Shown here: piece after piece, positions 35,843-43,262 of the stretch
How the letters are laid out: every line of letters begins with the position of its first letter
Position numbering within the stretch: the first letter of the stretch is position 1
Position numbers and translations under genes: made by a program
Notes under the pieces: generated by a model
Seen by the model: the letters and a program-made list of their open reading frames with translations, nothing else
Told to the model about the DNA's origin: nothing
The model's database searches: none
Origin: Anaerolineales bacterium
Lineage (GTDB): Bacteria; Chloroflexota; Anaerolineae; Anaerolineales; JABWBV01
NCBI GenBank assembly: GCA_020634875.1
Contig: JACKAX010000005.1
Span: 1-64,000, forward strand
Direction of reading: 5' to 3'
DNA: 64,000 nucleotides

Positions 35843-36307
35843 TTAGGCAACCACTTCTCGGTGAAATTCATCATCCAGTAAAGTTGCCTTTTCTAATAAC
35901 AAGTGTAGAGAAGCGTTTACTTGCGCTTTCTCCTCTGGGTTCAAGGTATTTGCCAAACGGGTCAACCAATCAAGACGGGCATGAATGCTATCTTGCAAGG
36001 TTTGTGTGCCAATTTGCGTGAGCACCAGCCGTTTCACCCTCCGATCACCAGGGTCTTCGGAGCGTTCGATTAAATTTTCGTCTACCAGCCGGTTGAGCAT
36101 TTGGCTGGTCGCGGCAGGGGTGATCCCCAGTTCGTCGCCAATATCCGAGACTCCACATGTCCCCTTCCGGCGGATTGCGAACAAGGCCCCAATTTGCGAC
36201 ATAGACAAGCCGCGTTCTTTGGCATAAAAAATGAATTTGTGCATCGAACGCCGCATAAAAGTTTCCATTAGCTTTTGTAGATTGATGGTTACATCGTCGT
36301 CATCCAT
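35843..36307 (-). CDS. MarR-family regulator of the ABC exporter operon
   Basis: A 154-residue winged-helix regulator. The recognition region VSDIGDELGITPAATSQMLNRLV (split here by function: recognition helix near TPAATSQML) and the wing ERSEDPGDRRVKRL are typical of MarR. It is the first gene of a marR-ABC-ABC operon, so exporter expression is probably relieved by a drug-like ligand. A consensus-like promoter and a TTTAATTAAA palindrome between promoter and start support autoregulation (inference). Confidence 0.94.
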   Translation of the reverse strand: MDDDDVTINLQKLMETFMRRSMHKFIFYAKERGLSMSQIGALFAIRRKGTCGVSDIGDELGITPAATSQMLNRLVDENLIERSEDPGDRRVKRLVLTQIGTQTLQDSIHARLDWLTRLANTLNPEEKAQVNASLHLLLEKATLLDDEFHREVVA

Positions 36308-36335
36308 GAATGATTAATCCTTCCGAATAGTTAAG

Positions 36336-36388
36336 TTTAATTAAATATCAAACCGGCTAAATATATAAAAATACTTACTTTTTGTCAA
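36336..36388 (-). promoter_or_regulatory. Promoter and candidate operator of the marR operon
   Basis: On the minus strand: TTGACA (36383-36388), a 17-base spacer, TATATT (36360-36365). The perfect palindrome TTTAATTAAA (36336-36345) lies just after the expected start point, a fitting place for MarR binding. Confidence 0.7.
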
Positions 36389-36510
36389 GAGATAGAATAT
36401 TTGAAGAAGATAAGAATTTTGAAGGCCCGTGATATAGTTACCCTGATAAATTTCTCGTATTGGGAATAACGCGTTAGCGCAAAACACACTTTTGAGTTAT
36501 AGGGGATAAA

Positions 36511-36607
36511 AAATGGTACACAGAAAACGCAGAAAGCACAGAGGCGGTAAAATTCATCAAAATCTTCTGTTTCCATTTATTCCCCGCTGTGCCATCTGTG
36601 TACATTT
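36511..36607. repeat. ACACAGA-type palindromic repeat
   Basis: Left arm AAATGGTACACAGA...GCAGAAAGCACAGAG, right arm GCTGTGCCATCTGTGTACATTT; an imperfect hairpin. It fills most of the 406-base gap (36308-36713) between marR and the Nudix gene; apart from the marR promoter nothing else is seen there. Confidence 0.8.
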
Positions 36608-36713
36608 GCCACATTGGCACTTCCACCCCACCTAGTCCCACAAGAATGAGAAGACACAATTTTTTACGGTATTGCGAAAAAATTTTCAACGAGCATATCT
36701 ATGGAGGTTCAAC

Positions 36714-37157
36714 TTGAAACCTGGCATTGACTACATCGGCGTCGGCGTTGGCGCGATGGTTTTTAACGAACGTGGAGAAGTGTTCTTGAGCCAACGCGGC
36801 CCAAAGGCGACCAACGAGCGCGGCTGTTGGGAATTCCCTGGCGGGAAGGTTGATTTCGGCGAAACCCTCGCAGAAGCTATCGTCCGCGAATTTCGCGAAG
36901 AGTACGAATTGGAAATCGAAGTCATCGAACTCCTCAAAGTTGCCGACCACATTCTGCCGAACGAGGGCCAGCATTGGGTGTCCCCCACATTTATCGCGCG
37001 GCACGCCAGCGGAACCCCGCGCATCGTTGAACCCGAAAAATGTTCAGCCATTGGATGGTTTACAATGGATGCGCTCCCGGAACCACTCTCGGTGATTTCC
37101 AAAGATGACGTAAAGGCTTATCGAGAGAAATTTCCTGTTTCAAAAGGCGATGAATGA
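36714..37157 (+). CDS. Nudix hydrolase
   Basis: A 147-residue Nudix-fold pyrophosphatase. The Nudix box spans about residues 44-66: GKVDFGETLAEAIV then REFREEYEL. It fits GX5EX7REUXEE, with Tyr in place of the usual residue after EE. Substrates of such short proteins include damaged or regulatory nucleotides. I chose TTG at 36714 because GGAGG lies 6 bases before it and the protein then starts MKPGIDYIGVGVGAMV; the frame is open further up (36672). It overlaps the next gene by 8 bases, the first overlap in a five-gene same-strand cluster. Confidence 0.92.
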   Translation: MKPGIDYIGVGVGAMVFNERGEVFLSQRGPKATNERGCWEFPGGKVDFGETLAEAIVREFREEYELEIEVIELLKVADHILPNEGQHWVSPTFIARHASGTPRIVEPEKCSAIGWFTMDALPEPLSVISKDDVKAYREKFPVSKGDE

Positions 37158-37755
37158 AAAGCTGTTCATTTTGTTAATCACATGCCTCACCCTTGCAGGC
37201 AGTTTTGCTTTTCCGCGCCCTACCTATGCGTGTTCCTGCGTCGCGCCCGGAACGCCTCTCCAAGAACTCGCCAACGTAGATGCCGTTTTCATCGGCAAAG
37301 TGATGGGAGGCGGAGCGAACCCCATCTACACGCTCCAAAACTACCTGGCGCAATACGTCCCCTTTCTTCGCAATAACGCCAACGGGAGTCGGCGCTACTC
37401 GTTCTACGTTGTCCAATCTTGGAAAGGCGTTGACCAAAACGCCATCACCATCCAAACTGGTTCAGGCGATGCAGATTGCGGATACACTTTCACCCCCACT
37501 CAGGATTATCTGGTCTATGCGCGGCGCGCCGCCAACGGCAATTACACCACCAGCATTTGCAGCCGCACCACCGAAATGGCCTACGCTGCCTCGGACATGA
37601 TCTACCTCAGCGGTCTTCCCCTCCTCCAGTTACGGAATACCTATCATCCCAACCAACCACTTTATCTTTGCGTGGGCGTCACCTCGGGACTCGTTCTCAT
37701 CCTCCTGGGTTTCGCCTACTACCACCGCAAAAAACGCACCAGCCAAACCGAATAA
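37150..37755 (+). CDS. TIMP/netrin-like secreted or membrane protein
   Basis: A 201-residue protein with a signal peptide (cleavage near PTYA) directly followed by CSCVAPGTPLQEL, the opening of bacterial TIMP-like/netrin-fold domains, then VDAVFIGKV and further Cys (about C121 and C138). A C-terminal membrane segment (about 172-191) and a KKR basic end would fix it in the membrane with the domain outside. Function is unknown in bacteria. Its start lies inside the Nudix gene and the SDR gene follows after 7 bases. Confidence 0.82.
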   Translation: MNEKLFILLITCLTLAGSFAFPRPTYACSCVAPGTPLQELANVDAVFIGKVMGGGANPIYTLQNYLAQYVPFLRNNANGSRRYSFYVVQSWKGVDQNAITIQTGSGDADCGYTFTPTQDYLVYARRAANGNYTTSICSRTTEMAYAASDMIYLSGLPLLQLRNTYHPNQPLYLCVGVTSGLVLILLGFAYYHRKKRTSQTE

Positions 37756-37762
37756 AGTCTCC

Positions 37763-38560
37763 ATGAATCCAACCAAAACCATCCTCATCACCGGCTCCAC
37801 CCGCGGCATTGGCCTCGGGTTAGCCATTGAATTTCTCAAACGAGGGCACAACGTCGTCATCAGCGGACGCGCCCAAAATTCCGTAGACCACGCCCTCGCC
37901 GACCTGACAAACACCTACAACCCCCAAAACCTCTTCGGCTACCCCTGCGATGTCACCCGCCTCGAACAAGTGGAAGCCCTCTGGCAGGCCGCCGCAACCC
38001 ACTTCGAGCGCGTGGACATCTGGATCAACAACGCTGGGATCACCCACCCCCAAACCAACATTTGGGACATAGGCCCCGCCACCGTCCAAGCCATTGTCCA
38101 AACCAACCTGCTCGGCACCTACCACGGCTGTCGCGTCGCCATCCGCGAGATGCTCAAACAAGGCGGCGGACAGGTCTACAACCTCGAAGGGTTCGGCTCC
38201 AGCGGCAGCGTCCGGGCTGGGTTAGGCATCTATGGCACCACCAAAGCTAGCATCACCTACCTCTCCAAAGCCCTCGCCGCCGAACTCAAAGGCACCCCCG
38301 TTCTCCTCGGCACCCTCCAACCCGGCATGGTCGCCACCGAACTCGTTACCGACCAATACAAAGACAAACCCGAAGACTGGCAACGGGTCAAAAAAATCTT
38401 CAACATCTTTGTCGAACGCGTCGAAACCGTCACCCCCTACCTCGTTGAACACATCCTCGCCAACACCAAAAACGGCGCACACATCTCCTTCTCCTCCCAA
38501 CTCAAACTCACCTGGCGCTTCATGACCGCCCCCTTCGTCAAACGAAACGTCTTCGATTAA
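37763..38560 (+). CDS. Short-chain dehydrogenase/reductase
   Basis: A 265-residue SDR oxidoreductase. The cofactor motif is TGSTRGIG (10-17), the NNAG motif lies at 89-92, and the catalytic pair is Y157/K161 (YGTTK) with Ser near 147. The segment VVISGR after beta-2 suggests NADP(H), based on the basic residue (inference). The substrate is unknown. It sits between the TIMP-like gene and the amidinotransferase gene with only 5-7 base gaps, so co-transcription is likely. Confidence 0.93.
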   Translation: MNPTKTILITGSTRGIGLGLAIEFLKRGHNVVISGRAQNSVDHALADLTNTYNPQNLFGYPCDVTRLEQVEALWQAAATHFERVDIWINNAGITHPQTNIWDIGPATVQAIVQTNLLGTYHGCRVAIREMLKQGGGQVYNLEGFGSSGSVRAGLGIYGTTKASITYLSKALAAELKGTPVLLGTLQPGMVATELVTDQYKDKPEDWQRVKKIFNIFVERVETVTPYLVEHILANTKNGAHISFSSQLKLTWRFMTAPFVKRNVFD

Positions 38561-38565
38561 GAAAA

Positions 38566-39420
38566 ATGAAAACCTACGGCTCCCAATCCATGATCGCCCC
38601 CCTGCAAACCGTCCTCGTCCGCGCCCCGGATGAAGCCTTTGGCAACGCCGACCCCGCGCGGTGGCACTACGCGGCAAACATTGATCTGGCAACCGCGCGT
38701 GCCGAACACGCAGCCTTCGTCGGAATCTTGGCCCGCGCGGGCGCGGAAATCGTTCACCATACCACCCCCCTCCCCGACCACGCCGACGCCATCTTCGTCC
38801 ACGACCCGGTCATCGTCTGCGACCAGGGCGCGGTGATTCTGAAAATGGGCAAAGACCTCCGCCGCGGTGAAGAAGACGCTATTGCCCACACCCTCGAAGG
38901 CATGGGCATCCCCATCCACTATCGCCTACACGGCGACGCCACTGCCGAAGGCGGCGATCTGCTCTGGGTGGACGAGCATACCCTCGCCGTCGGACAAAGC
39001 TTCCGCACCAACGCCGAAGGCCTCCGCCAGCTGCAAGAAGCGCTCCCCGAAGTTAACGTGCTCCCCGTCCACCTCCCCTACGCCGACGGCCCCGACACCT
39101 GCCTGCACCTCATGTCTTTCATCTCCATCGTGGGCGAAAAACTCGCCGTCGTCTACCTCCCCCACATACCCGTGCCGTTCTACCAACTTCTGCAAACCCG
39201 CGGCTTCCACTTCGTCGAAGTCCCCGAAGAAGAATACCTGACGATGGGACCTAACGTTCTCGCCCTCTCACCCAGCGTATGCGTCATGCTCGAAGGCAAC
39301 CCGATCACCAAAGCGCGCCTGGAAGCGGCAGGGTGTACGGTCTACACATATAAAGGGAATGAGATTTCGTTGAAGGCGGAGGGTGGGGCAACGTGTTTGA
39401 CGAGGCCGATATTACGTTAA
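38566..39420 (+). CDS. Amidinotransferase-fold hydrolase (DDAH/arginine-deiminase-like)
   Basis: A 284-residue guanidine-modifying enzyme of the DDAH-like type. Visible catalytic residues are D80 (FVHDPV), H181 (DTCLHLMSF) and C277 (GGATCLTRP). Likely substrates are arginine, methylarginines or related guanidines; the product may be citrulline or ornithine. Specificity cannot be told from these motifs. It is the fourth gene of the Nudix-TIMP-SDR cluster, 5 bases after the SDR gene. Together with the agmatine route it gives the window a second guanidine-degrading enzyme. Confidence 0.87.
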   Translation: MKTYGSQSMIAPLQTVLVRAPDEAFGNADPARWHYAANIDLATARAEHAAFVGILARAGAEIVHHTTPLPDHADAIFVHDPVIVCDQGAVILKMGKDLRRGEEDAIAHTLEGMGIPIHYRLHGDATAEGGDLLWVDEHTLAVGQSFRTNAEGLRQLQEALPEVNVLPVHLPYADGPDTCLHLMSFISIVGEKLAVVYLPHIPVPFYQLLQTRGFHFVEVPEEEYLTMGPNVLALSPSVCVMLEGNPITKARLEAAGCTVYTYKGNEISLKAEGGATCLTRPILR

Positions 39421-39429
39421 AATAAATTT

Positions 39430-39825
39430 ATGGATCTCACCCTTACCACCCCCGCCCTCCTTTTCCCTGCCATCTCCCTGCTTTTCCTCGCCTTCACGAA
39501 TCGGTTTTTGACCCTGGCGAATTTGATGCGCGATCTACACGCCCGTTACAAAAAAGAGCCGGACCCCAAAATTAAAGGACAACTCAAAAATTTGCGCTAC
39601 CGTATTCTCATCATCCGCGATATGCAGATTTGGGGCGTTTTGAGTTTTTTGGGCTGCGTCCTTTGTATGTTCGTACTCTTCGCCGGACAAATTATCTTAG
39701 GGAAGTGGATTTTTGGAGGTAGCCTGATTTGTCTCCTGATAGCTTTAGCCCTTTCTTTGCGTGAAATTCAGGTTTCGATTGACGCACTTACATTACAAAT
39801 TTCTGATCTGGATGAATGGGATTAA
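39430..39825 (+). CDS. DUF2721-like membrane protein
   Basis: A 131-residue protein with three hydrophobic segments (about 8-30, 67-88 and 91-110) and a short charged loop ARYKKEPDPKIKGQL between the first two; this matches the DUF2721 pattern. Function is unknown. It lies 9 bases after the amidinotransferase gene and is followed by a strong terminator, so it probably ends that operon. Confidence 0.8.
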   Translation: MDLTLTTPALLFPAISLLFLAFTNRFLTLANLMRDLHARYKKEPDPKIKGQLKNLRYRILIIRDMQIWGVLSFLGCVLCMFVLFAGQIILGKWIFGGSLICLLIALALSLREIQVSIDALTLQISDLDEWD

Positions 39826-39844
39826 CGGTCGCAAATGATGTCCT

Positions 39845-39887
39845 AAAAAATGTCTCGGAAGAAGCACTTCTTCCGAGACATTTTTTT
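39845..39887. terminator. Terminator between convergent operons
   Basis: TGTCTCGGAAGAAG (39851-39864) pairs with CTTCTTCCGAGACA (39867-39880), framed by A6 and T7, so it works on both strands. Confidence 0.92.
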
Positions 39888-39902
39888 ACGACAGGTTTTT
39901 CT

Positions 39903-40964
39903 CTACAAATCCACCGTACACCCCAACCCCGGTGTTTCACTCGCCTTAAAACATCCCTCCTCCAAGTGAAAACCAGCCAGCGTCGGGTCATGCACCAGGT
40001 CCAGATGTCCGTCCAAATCCACATATTCAACGGCGGGGCTGCTGAGGGCGAAGTGTAACCCGGCGGCAATGAGGAGGGCGGGTTCAATCGTGCAACTGAC
40101 CATCGTCATCAACCGGGCGGCGCGGGCGATGGCGTCCATTTGACGGGCACCGCGGAAGCCGCCGCACGTTGCCATTTTGACGCTCATCCCCCCAACGGAT
40201 TTGTGGGCGGCGAGGGAGAGGGCGGACGCGGGGGCACAGGCACTCTGATCGGCGAAAATGGGAACGGGGCTGTGTTTGGTGACGTGGGAGAGGGCGGCGT
40301 GATCTCCGGGGGCGGTGGGTTGTTCGAGAACGCTGATTTTTCCTTGCAACGCACGAGCCACATCCAACGCTTGTTCCACGGTGTACCCGCCGTCGGCATC
40401 GAGCCACAGGACATGTTCGGGGAGGGCGCGGGTAATGGCTCGCATCCGGTGAACGTCGGCGTCCGGGTCGGTGCCCCCTTTGACCTTCAGCATCCGGAAT
40501 CCGCGCCGGGCACGTTCCCGCGCGCGTTCAACGGTCTCTTCAACGGGGGCAAGGGGGATGGTGGCGGAGGTTTGTACCTGGGAGCGGTAGCCACCGAGCA
40601 AGCGATAAAGGGGCATCCCTGCGGCGAGGCCGAGAAGGTCATGGAAGGCCAGGTCAAACGCGCAGATTGTACCGGGGGAGTCAGCAGCAAGGGTTTCCAC
40701 GCGGGAGAGGGAGTATTCGATTTGGGTTGGGTGTAAATCGGGAGCGAGGTGGGCAGCTTCGCGGGCTTTTTGGAGGAGGTGCTCGGGGATTTCACCGGTG
40801 AGGTTGGGATGGGCGACGGCACACCCCCAGGCGGTGTGGCCTTCCACGGTTTCAAGCCGCACAAAGATGGCCGTGAGATGGGTGATCGGGGGCAGTTTGG
40901 CCATCTGGATGGGGTGGAGCAGGGTCAAATCTACGGGGGTGACGGTCGCTTTTTTGATTTGCAT
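39903..40964 (-). CDS. Enolase-superfamily dipeptide epimerase/muconate-lactonizing-like enzyme
   Basis: A 353-residue enolase-superfamily enzyme. The first catalytic Lys motif is LKVKGG, metal ligands are LDADGG (Asp), LEQPT (Glu) and ADQSA (Asp), and the second Lys motif is VKMATCGG. The set fits the MLE/dipeptide-epimerase subgroup, such as L-Ala-D/L-Glu epimerase. The ATG at 40964 has AGGAGG 6 bases upstream; an earlier ATG at 40982 is rejected. It converges with the DUF2721 gene. Dipeptide specificity is inferred; other substrates are possible. Confidence 0.88.
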   Translation of the reverse strand: MQIKKATVTPVDLTLLHPIQMAKLPPITHLTAIFVRLETVEGHTAWGCAVAHPNLTGEIPEHLLQKAREAAHLAPDLHPTQIEYSLSRVETLAADSPGTICAFDLAFHDLLGLAAGMPLYRLLGGYRSQVQTSATIPLAPVEETVERARERARRGFRMLKVKGGTDPDADVHRMRAITRALPEHVLWLDADGGYTVEQALDVARALQGKISVLEQPTAPGDHAALSHVTKHSPVPIFADQSACAPASALSLAAHKSVGGMSVKMATCGGFRGARQMDAIARAARLMTMVSCTIEPALLIAAGLHFALSSPAVEYVDLDGHLDLVHDPTLAGFHLEEGCFKASETPGLGCTVDL

Positions 40965-40984
40965 GGGAGCCTCCTTAAGCAAGA

Positions 40985-41020
40985 TTGTACACAGATAGCA
41001 CAGAGAAAACAGTAGAAACG
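40985..41020. repeat. Half of an ACACAG-type repeat
   Basis: TGTACACAGATAGCACAGAG and AAAACAG resemble the left arms at 36511 and 55897, without the matching right arm. Apparently a truncated copy. Confidence 0.6.
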
Positions 41021-41081
41021 GATTTTGTAATTGTACCCAGGATTGTCAGAGATGGACGATCCTTTCGGCTTTGCGAAAGGC

Positions 41082-41228
41082 GGTTCTGTCCGGGTGGACG
41101 AGGGTTCCGTCCGGGTGGACGAGGGTTCTGTCCGGGTGGACGAGGGTTCTGTCCAGGTGGACGAGGGTTCTGTCCAGGTGGACGAGGGTTCCGTCCGGGT
41201 GGACAAGGGTTCCGTCCACCTGGACGCT
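41082..41228. repeat. 21-bp tandem repeat (minisatellite), about 7 units
   Basis: Six close copies and one diverged copy of a 21-base unit with the core GTCCRGGTGGACGAGGGTTC; unit boundaries at 41082, 41103, 41124, 41145, 41166, 41187 and 41208. The core has GTCC/GGAC symmetry. It lies between the ends of the epimerase promoter region and the CocE gene 3' end. The period is a multiple of three, but no credible gene covers it. Confidence 0.9.
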
Positions 41229-41243
41229 CCTTACGTTACAGAG

Positions 41244-43259
41244 CTAGAGGAGATGGCGAGGGAGAGATTCCAGCCAGGATTTTTGGAAGAAGAGGTTGCC
41301 ATTCAGTGTCACTTGAAGTTGCACATCTATGTGAAAGGCGGTTTCCGTGCTGCGAATGGAACCGGTGGCGCGGATGTGGGTCTGGTATCGTTCTTCGAGT
41401 TCGTAATCCACTTCGGTGTAGAGGTGCGTGTGGGCAGGGTCGCGGTCGGAGGTAGTCATTTCGAGCATTTCGGCAGTGAAGATGCGGGTGCCATCGGGGA
41501 GGATGGAGGTGTCGTCGCCGTAAGTTTTGACGGTGGTGGTGCCTTTGATGACATCTTGCGTGATCTGCCAGACGGGGGGGGAGTAGCTTTCTTTGCCGAG
41601 GGAGATTAGTTCAGGCGGGGTGGTCTTGAGGGGCGGGGGTTGGACGAAGCTCTCGCCGGGGAGGGTGGGGAGAATGAGCCGCGAGGGGGTAGCGGGACCA
41701 CGATGGAGGGTGAGTTCGGCGGGGTAAGGGGCGGGCCAGATGACGGGCCAGTACGCGCTCGCCACGCTGAGACGGATACGATGTCCGGGGAGAAAACGGT
41801 ATCCGGCAGCTTTCATTTGGACGCGAACTTCGTAGATTTCGCCAGGGGTGAGGGGTTCGGGGGATTCATGCCTGTTGCGGTGGGTAAGGTTGAGGACGCC
41901 GCGGGTGACGGAGCCGACGGTGCCGTCGGGGGCGAGGTCGTTGAGGCGGACGACGAGGTGGGCGACAGGGGCGGAGGCGCTGAGGTGGAGGATGGCTTCG
42001 GGGAAGCCGAGGATGTCGAGGGTTTCGGTGAGGGGTTCGCTGGTATAGGTGAGGGCAAGGCTCTCGTCGGGGCGGAGGTCGCGGGCGAGGCCGTTGGGAG
42101 AGGAGCCGCCACCCCAGCAGAGGGCGTCGCGCGTGCCGTGGGTGGGGTGAGGGGAGAGGATGTCCAATTGTGAATGGTCAATGGTCAACGGGAAAGGGTG
42201 AAGATCGTCGCCGAGACGCAGAGGGAGGGGGGTGGTACGGGGTGGGGGGTAAACAGGTTCGGCGGTCCAGGTGCCGTTGAGGTGGGGGGGGAAGGGGGCG
42301 GGGGGGGTGTATTCGCGGCGGAAGGTGGTGAGGGCGGGTTCGTCCATCACGCGATTTTCGATGCCTTTGAGCCAGTAATCAAAGAAGCGCACCATTTCGT
42401 GCATCCAGTCCACGTTGGGGCCGGGGTAGCCGTTGTGCGGGAGGGTGTGGGTCCAGTTGCCGATTAAGGCTTTGCGGGGGGCGGTACATTTTTCCATCAT
42501 GCGGAGGACCGGGTCGGTGTAACCGTCATGCCAGCCGCCGAGGAGGAACATGGCACACCGGATGCGGGTATAGTCCGGGGCAAGGGAGCCACTGCGCCAG
42601 TACGGGCCGTCGGTGGGGTGTTTGAGCCATTCGATGAGCCAGGGGGGGGTATTTTCCAGGCGGGCTTTCCACTGTTCCGCCCAATTCGTCCCAGCGAGTT
42701 CGAGGTTGGGGGGCATGGCGTTCATCCCAACCTGGCTGACCGCGTATTGGGCCATTTCGCTGACGACCATGCACCCGCCGATGTAATGCACGTCGTCCGT
42801 GTAGCGGTCATCGGTGGCGTACATGGGGACGATAGCTTTGAGGTGGGGGGGCTGGAGGATAGCGACTTGAATGGCTGTGAACCCACCGTAACTTTTGCCC
42901 CACATGCCGACGTTGCCGTTGCACCAGGGTTGGGCGGCGAGCCATTCGACGGCGTCGTAACCGTCCTGGGTTTCTTCGGGGGTGTATTCGTCGCGGGCGA
43001 GGCCTTCGCTGGAGCCGGTGCCGCGAATGTCCAGGCGGCAGCCTGCGAACCCGCGTTGGGCCAGGTAGGTCATGCGTTGGTGATCGGCGATGAAGCGGTA
43101 GTCGTCTTTGCGGTAGGGGATCATTTCCAGCACGACCGGGAATTTTTCGTCGGGGGTGCGAGGCTGTGGGAGCCAGAGGGTGGCGGAGAGGATGGTCCCG
43201 TCGCGAGCGGGGATACGGAGAGGGGTTGGAGGTTGGAGGGGATAAAGGTCTGGGGACAT
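41244..43259 (-). CDS. CocE/NonD-family serine hydrolase
   Basis: A 671-residue alpha/beta hydrolase of the CocE/X-Pro dipeptidyl-peptidase S15 type. The nucleophile Ser is in GMWGKSYGGF (about 143-152), the DIRGTGSSEG motif precedes it, and the C-terminal part is the jelly-roll-like domain of this family. No signal peptide is seen. It may cleave esters, acyl amino acids or Pro-containing peptides; specificity is unresolved. Its ATG lies 3 bases after the stop of the histidine kinase gene, so the two are translationally linked, an unusual pairing. Confidence 0.92.
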   Translation of the reverse strand: MSPDLYPLQPPTPLRIPARDGTILSATLWLPQPRTPDEKFPVVLEMIPYRKDDYRFIADHQRMTYLAQRGFAGCRLDIRGTGSSEGLARDEYTPEETQDGYDAVEWLAAQPWCNGNVGMWGKSYGGFTAIQVAILQPPHLKAIVPMYATDDRYTDDVHYIGGCMVVSEMAQYAVSQVGMNAMPPNLELAGTNWAEQWKARLENTPPWLIEWLKHPTDGPYWRSGSLAPDYTRIRCAMFLLGGWHDGYTDPVLRMMEKCTAPRKALIGNWTHTLPHNGYPGPNVDWMHEMVRFFDYWLKGIENRVMDEPALTTFRREYTPPAPFPPHLNGTWTAEPVYPPPRTTPLPLRLGDDLHPFPLTIDHSQLDILSPHPTHGTRDALCWGGGSSPNGLARDLRPDESLALTYTSEPLTETLDILGFPEAILHLSASAPVAHLVVRLNDLAPDGTVGSVTRGVLNLTHRNRHESPEPLTPGEIYEVRVQMKAAGYRFLPGHRIRLSVASAYWPVIWPAPYPAELTLHRGPATPSRLILPTLPGESFVQPPPLKTTPPELISLGKESYSPPVWQITQDVIKGTTTVKTYGDDTSILPDGTRIFTAEMLEMTTSDRDPAHTHLYTEVDYELEERYQTHIRATGSIRSTETAFHIDVQLQVTLNGNLFFQKSWLESLPRHLL

Positions 43260-43262
43260 GAT

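Noticed and set aside
40931..41206. Minus-strand frame coding a Ser/Thr/Glu/Pro heptapeptide repeat
   Set aside because: Consists mostly of the 21-bp minisatellite read in frame, overlaps the epimerase 5' end, and lacks a ribosome-binding site.
41082..41228. CRISPR-like array
   Set aside because: Units are directly adjacent without spacers; it is a tandem repeat.
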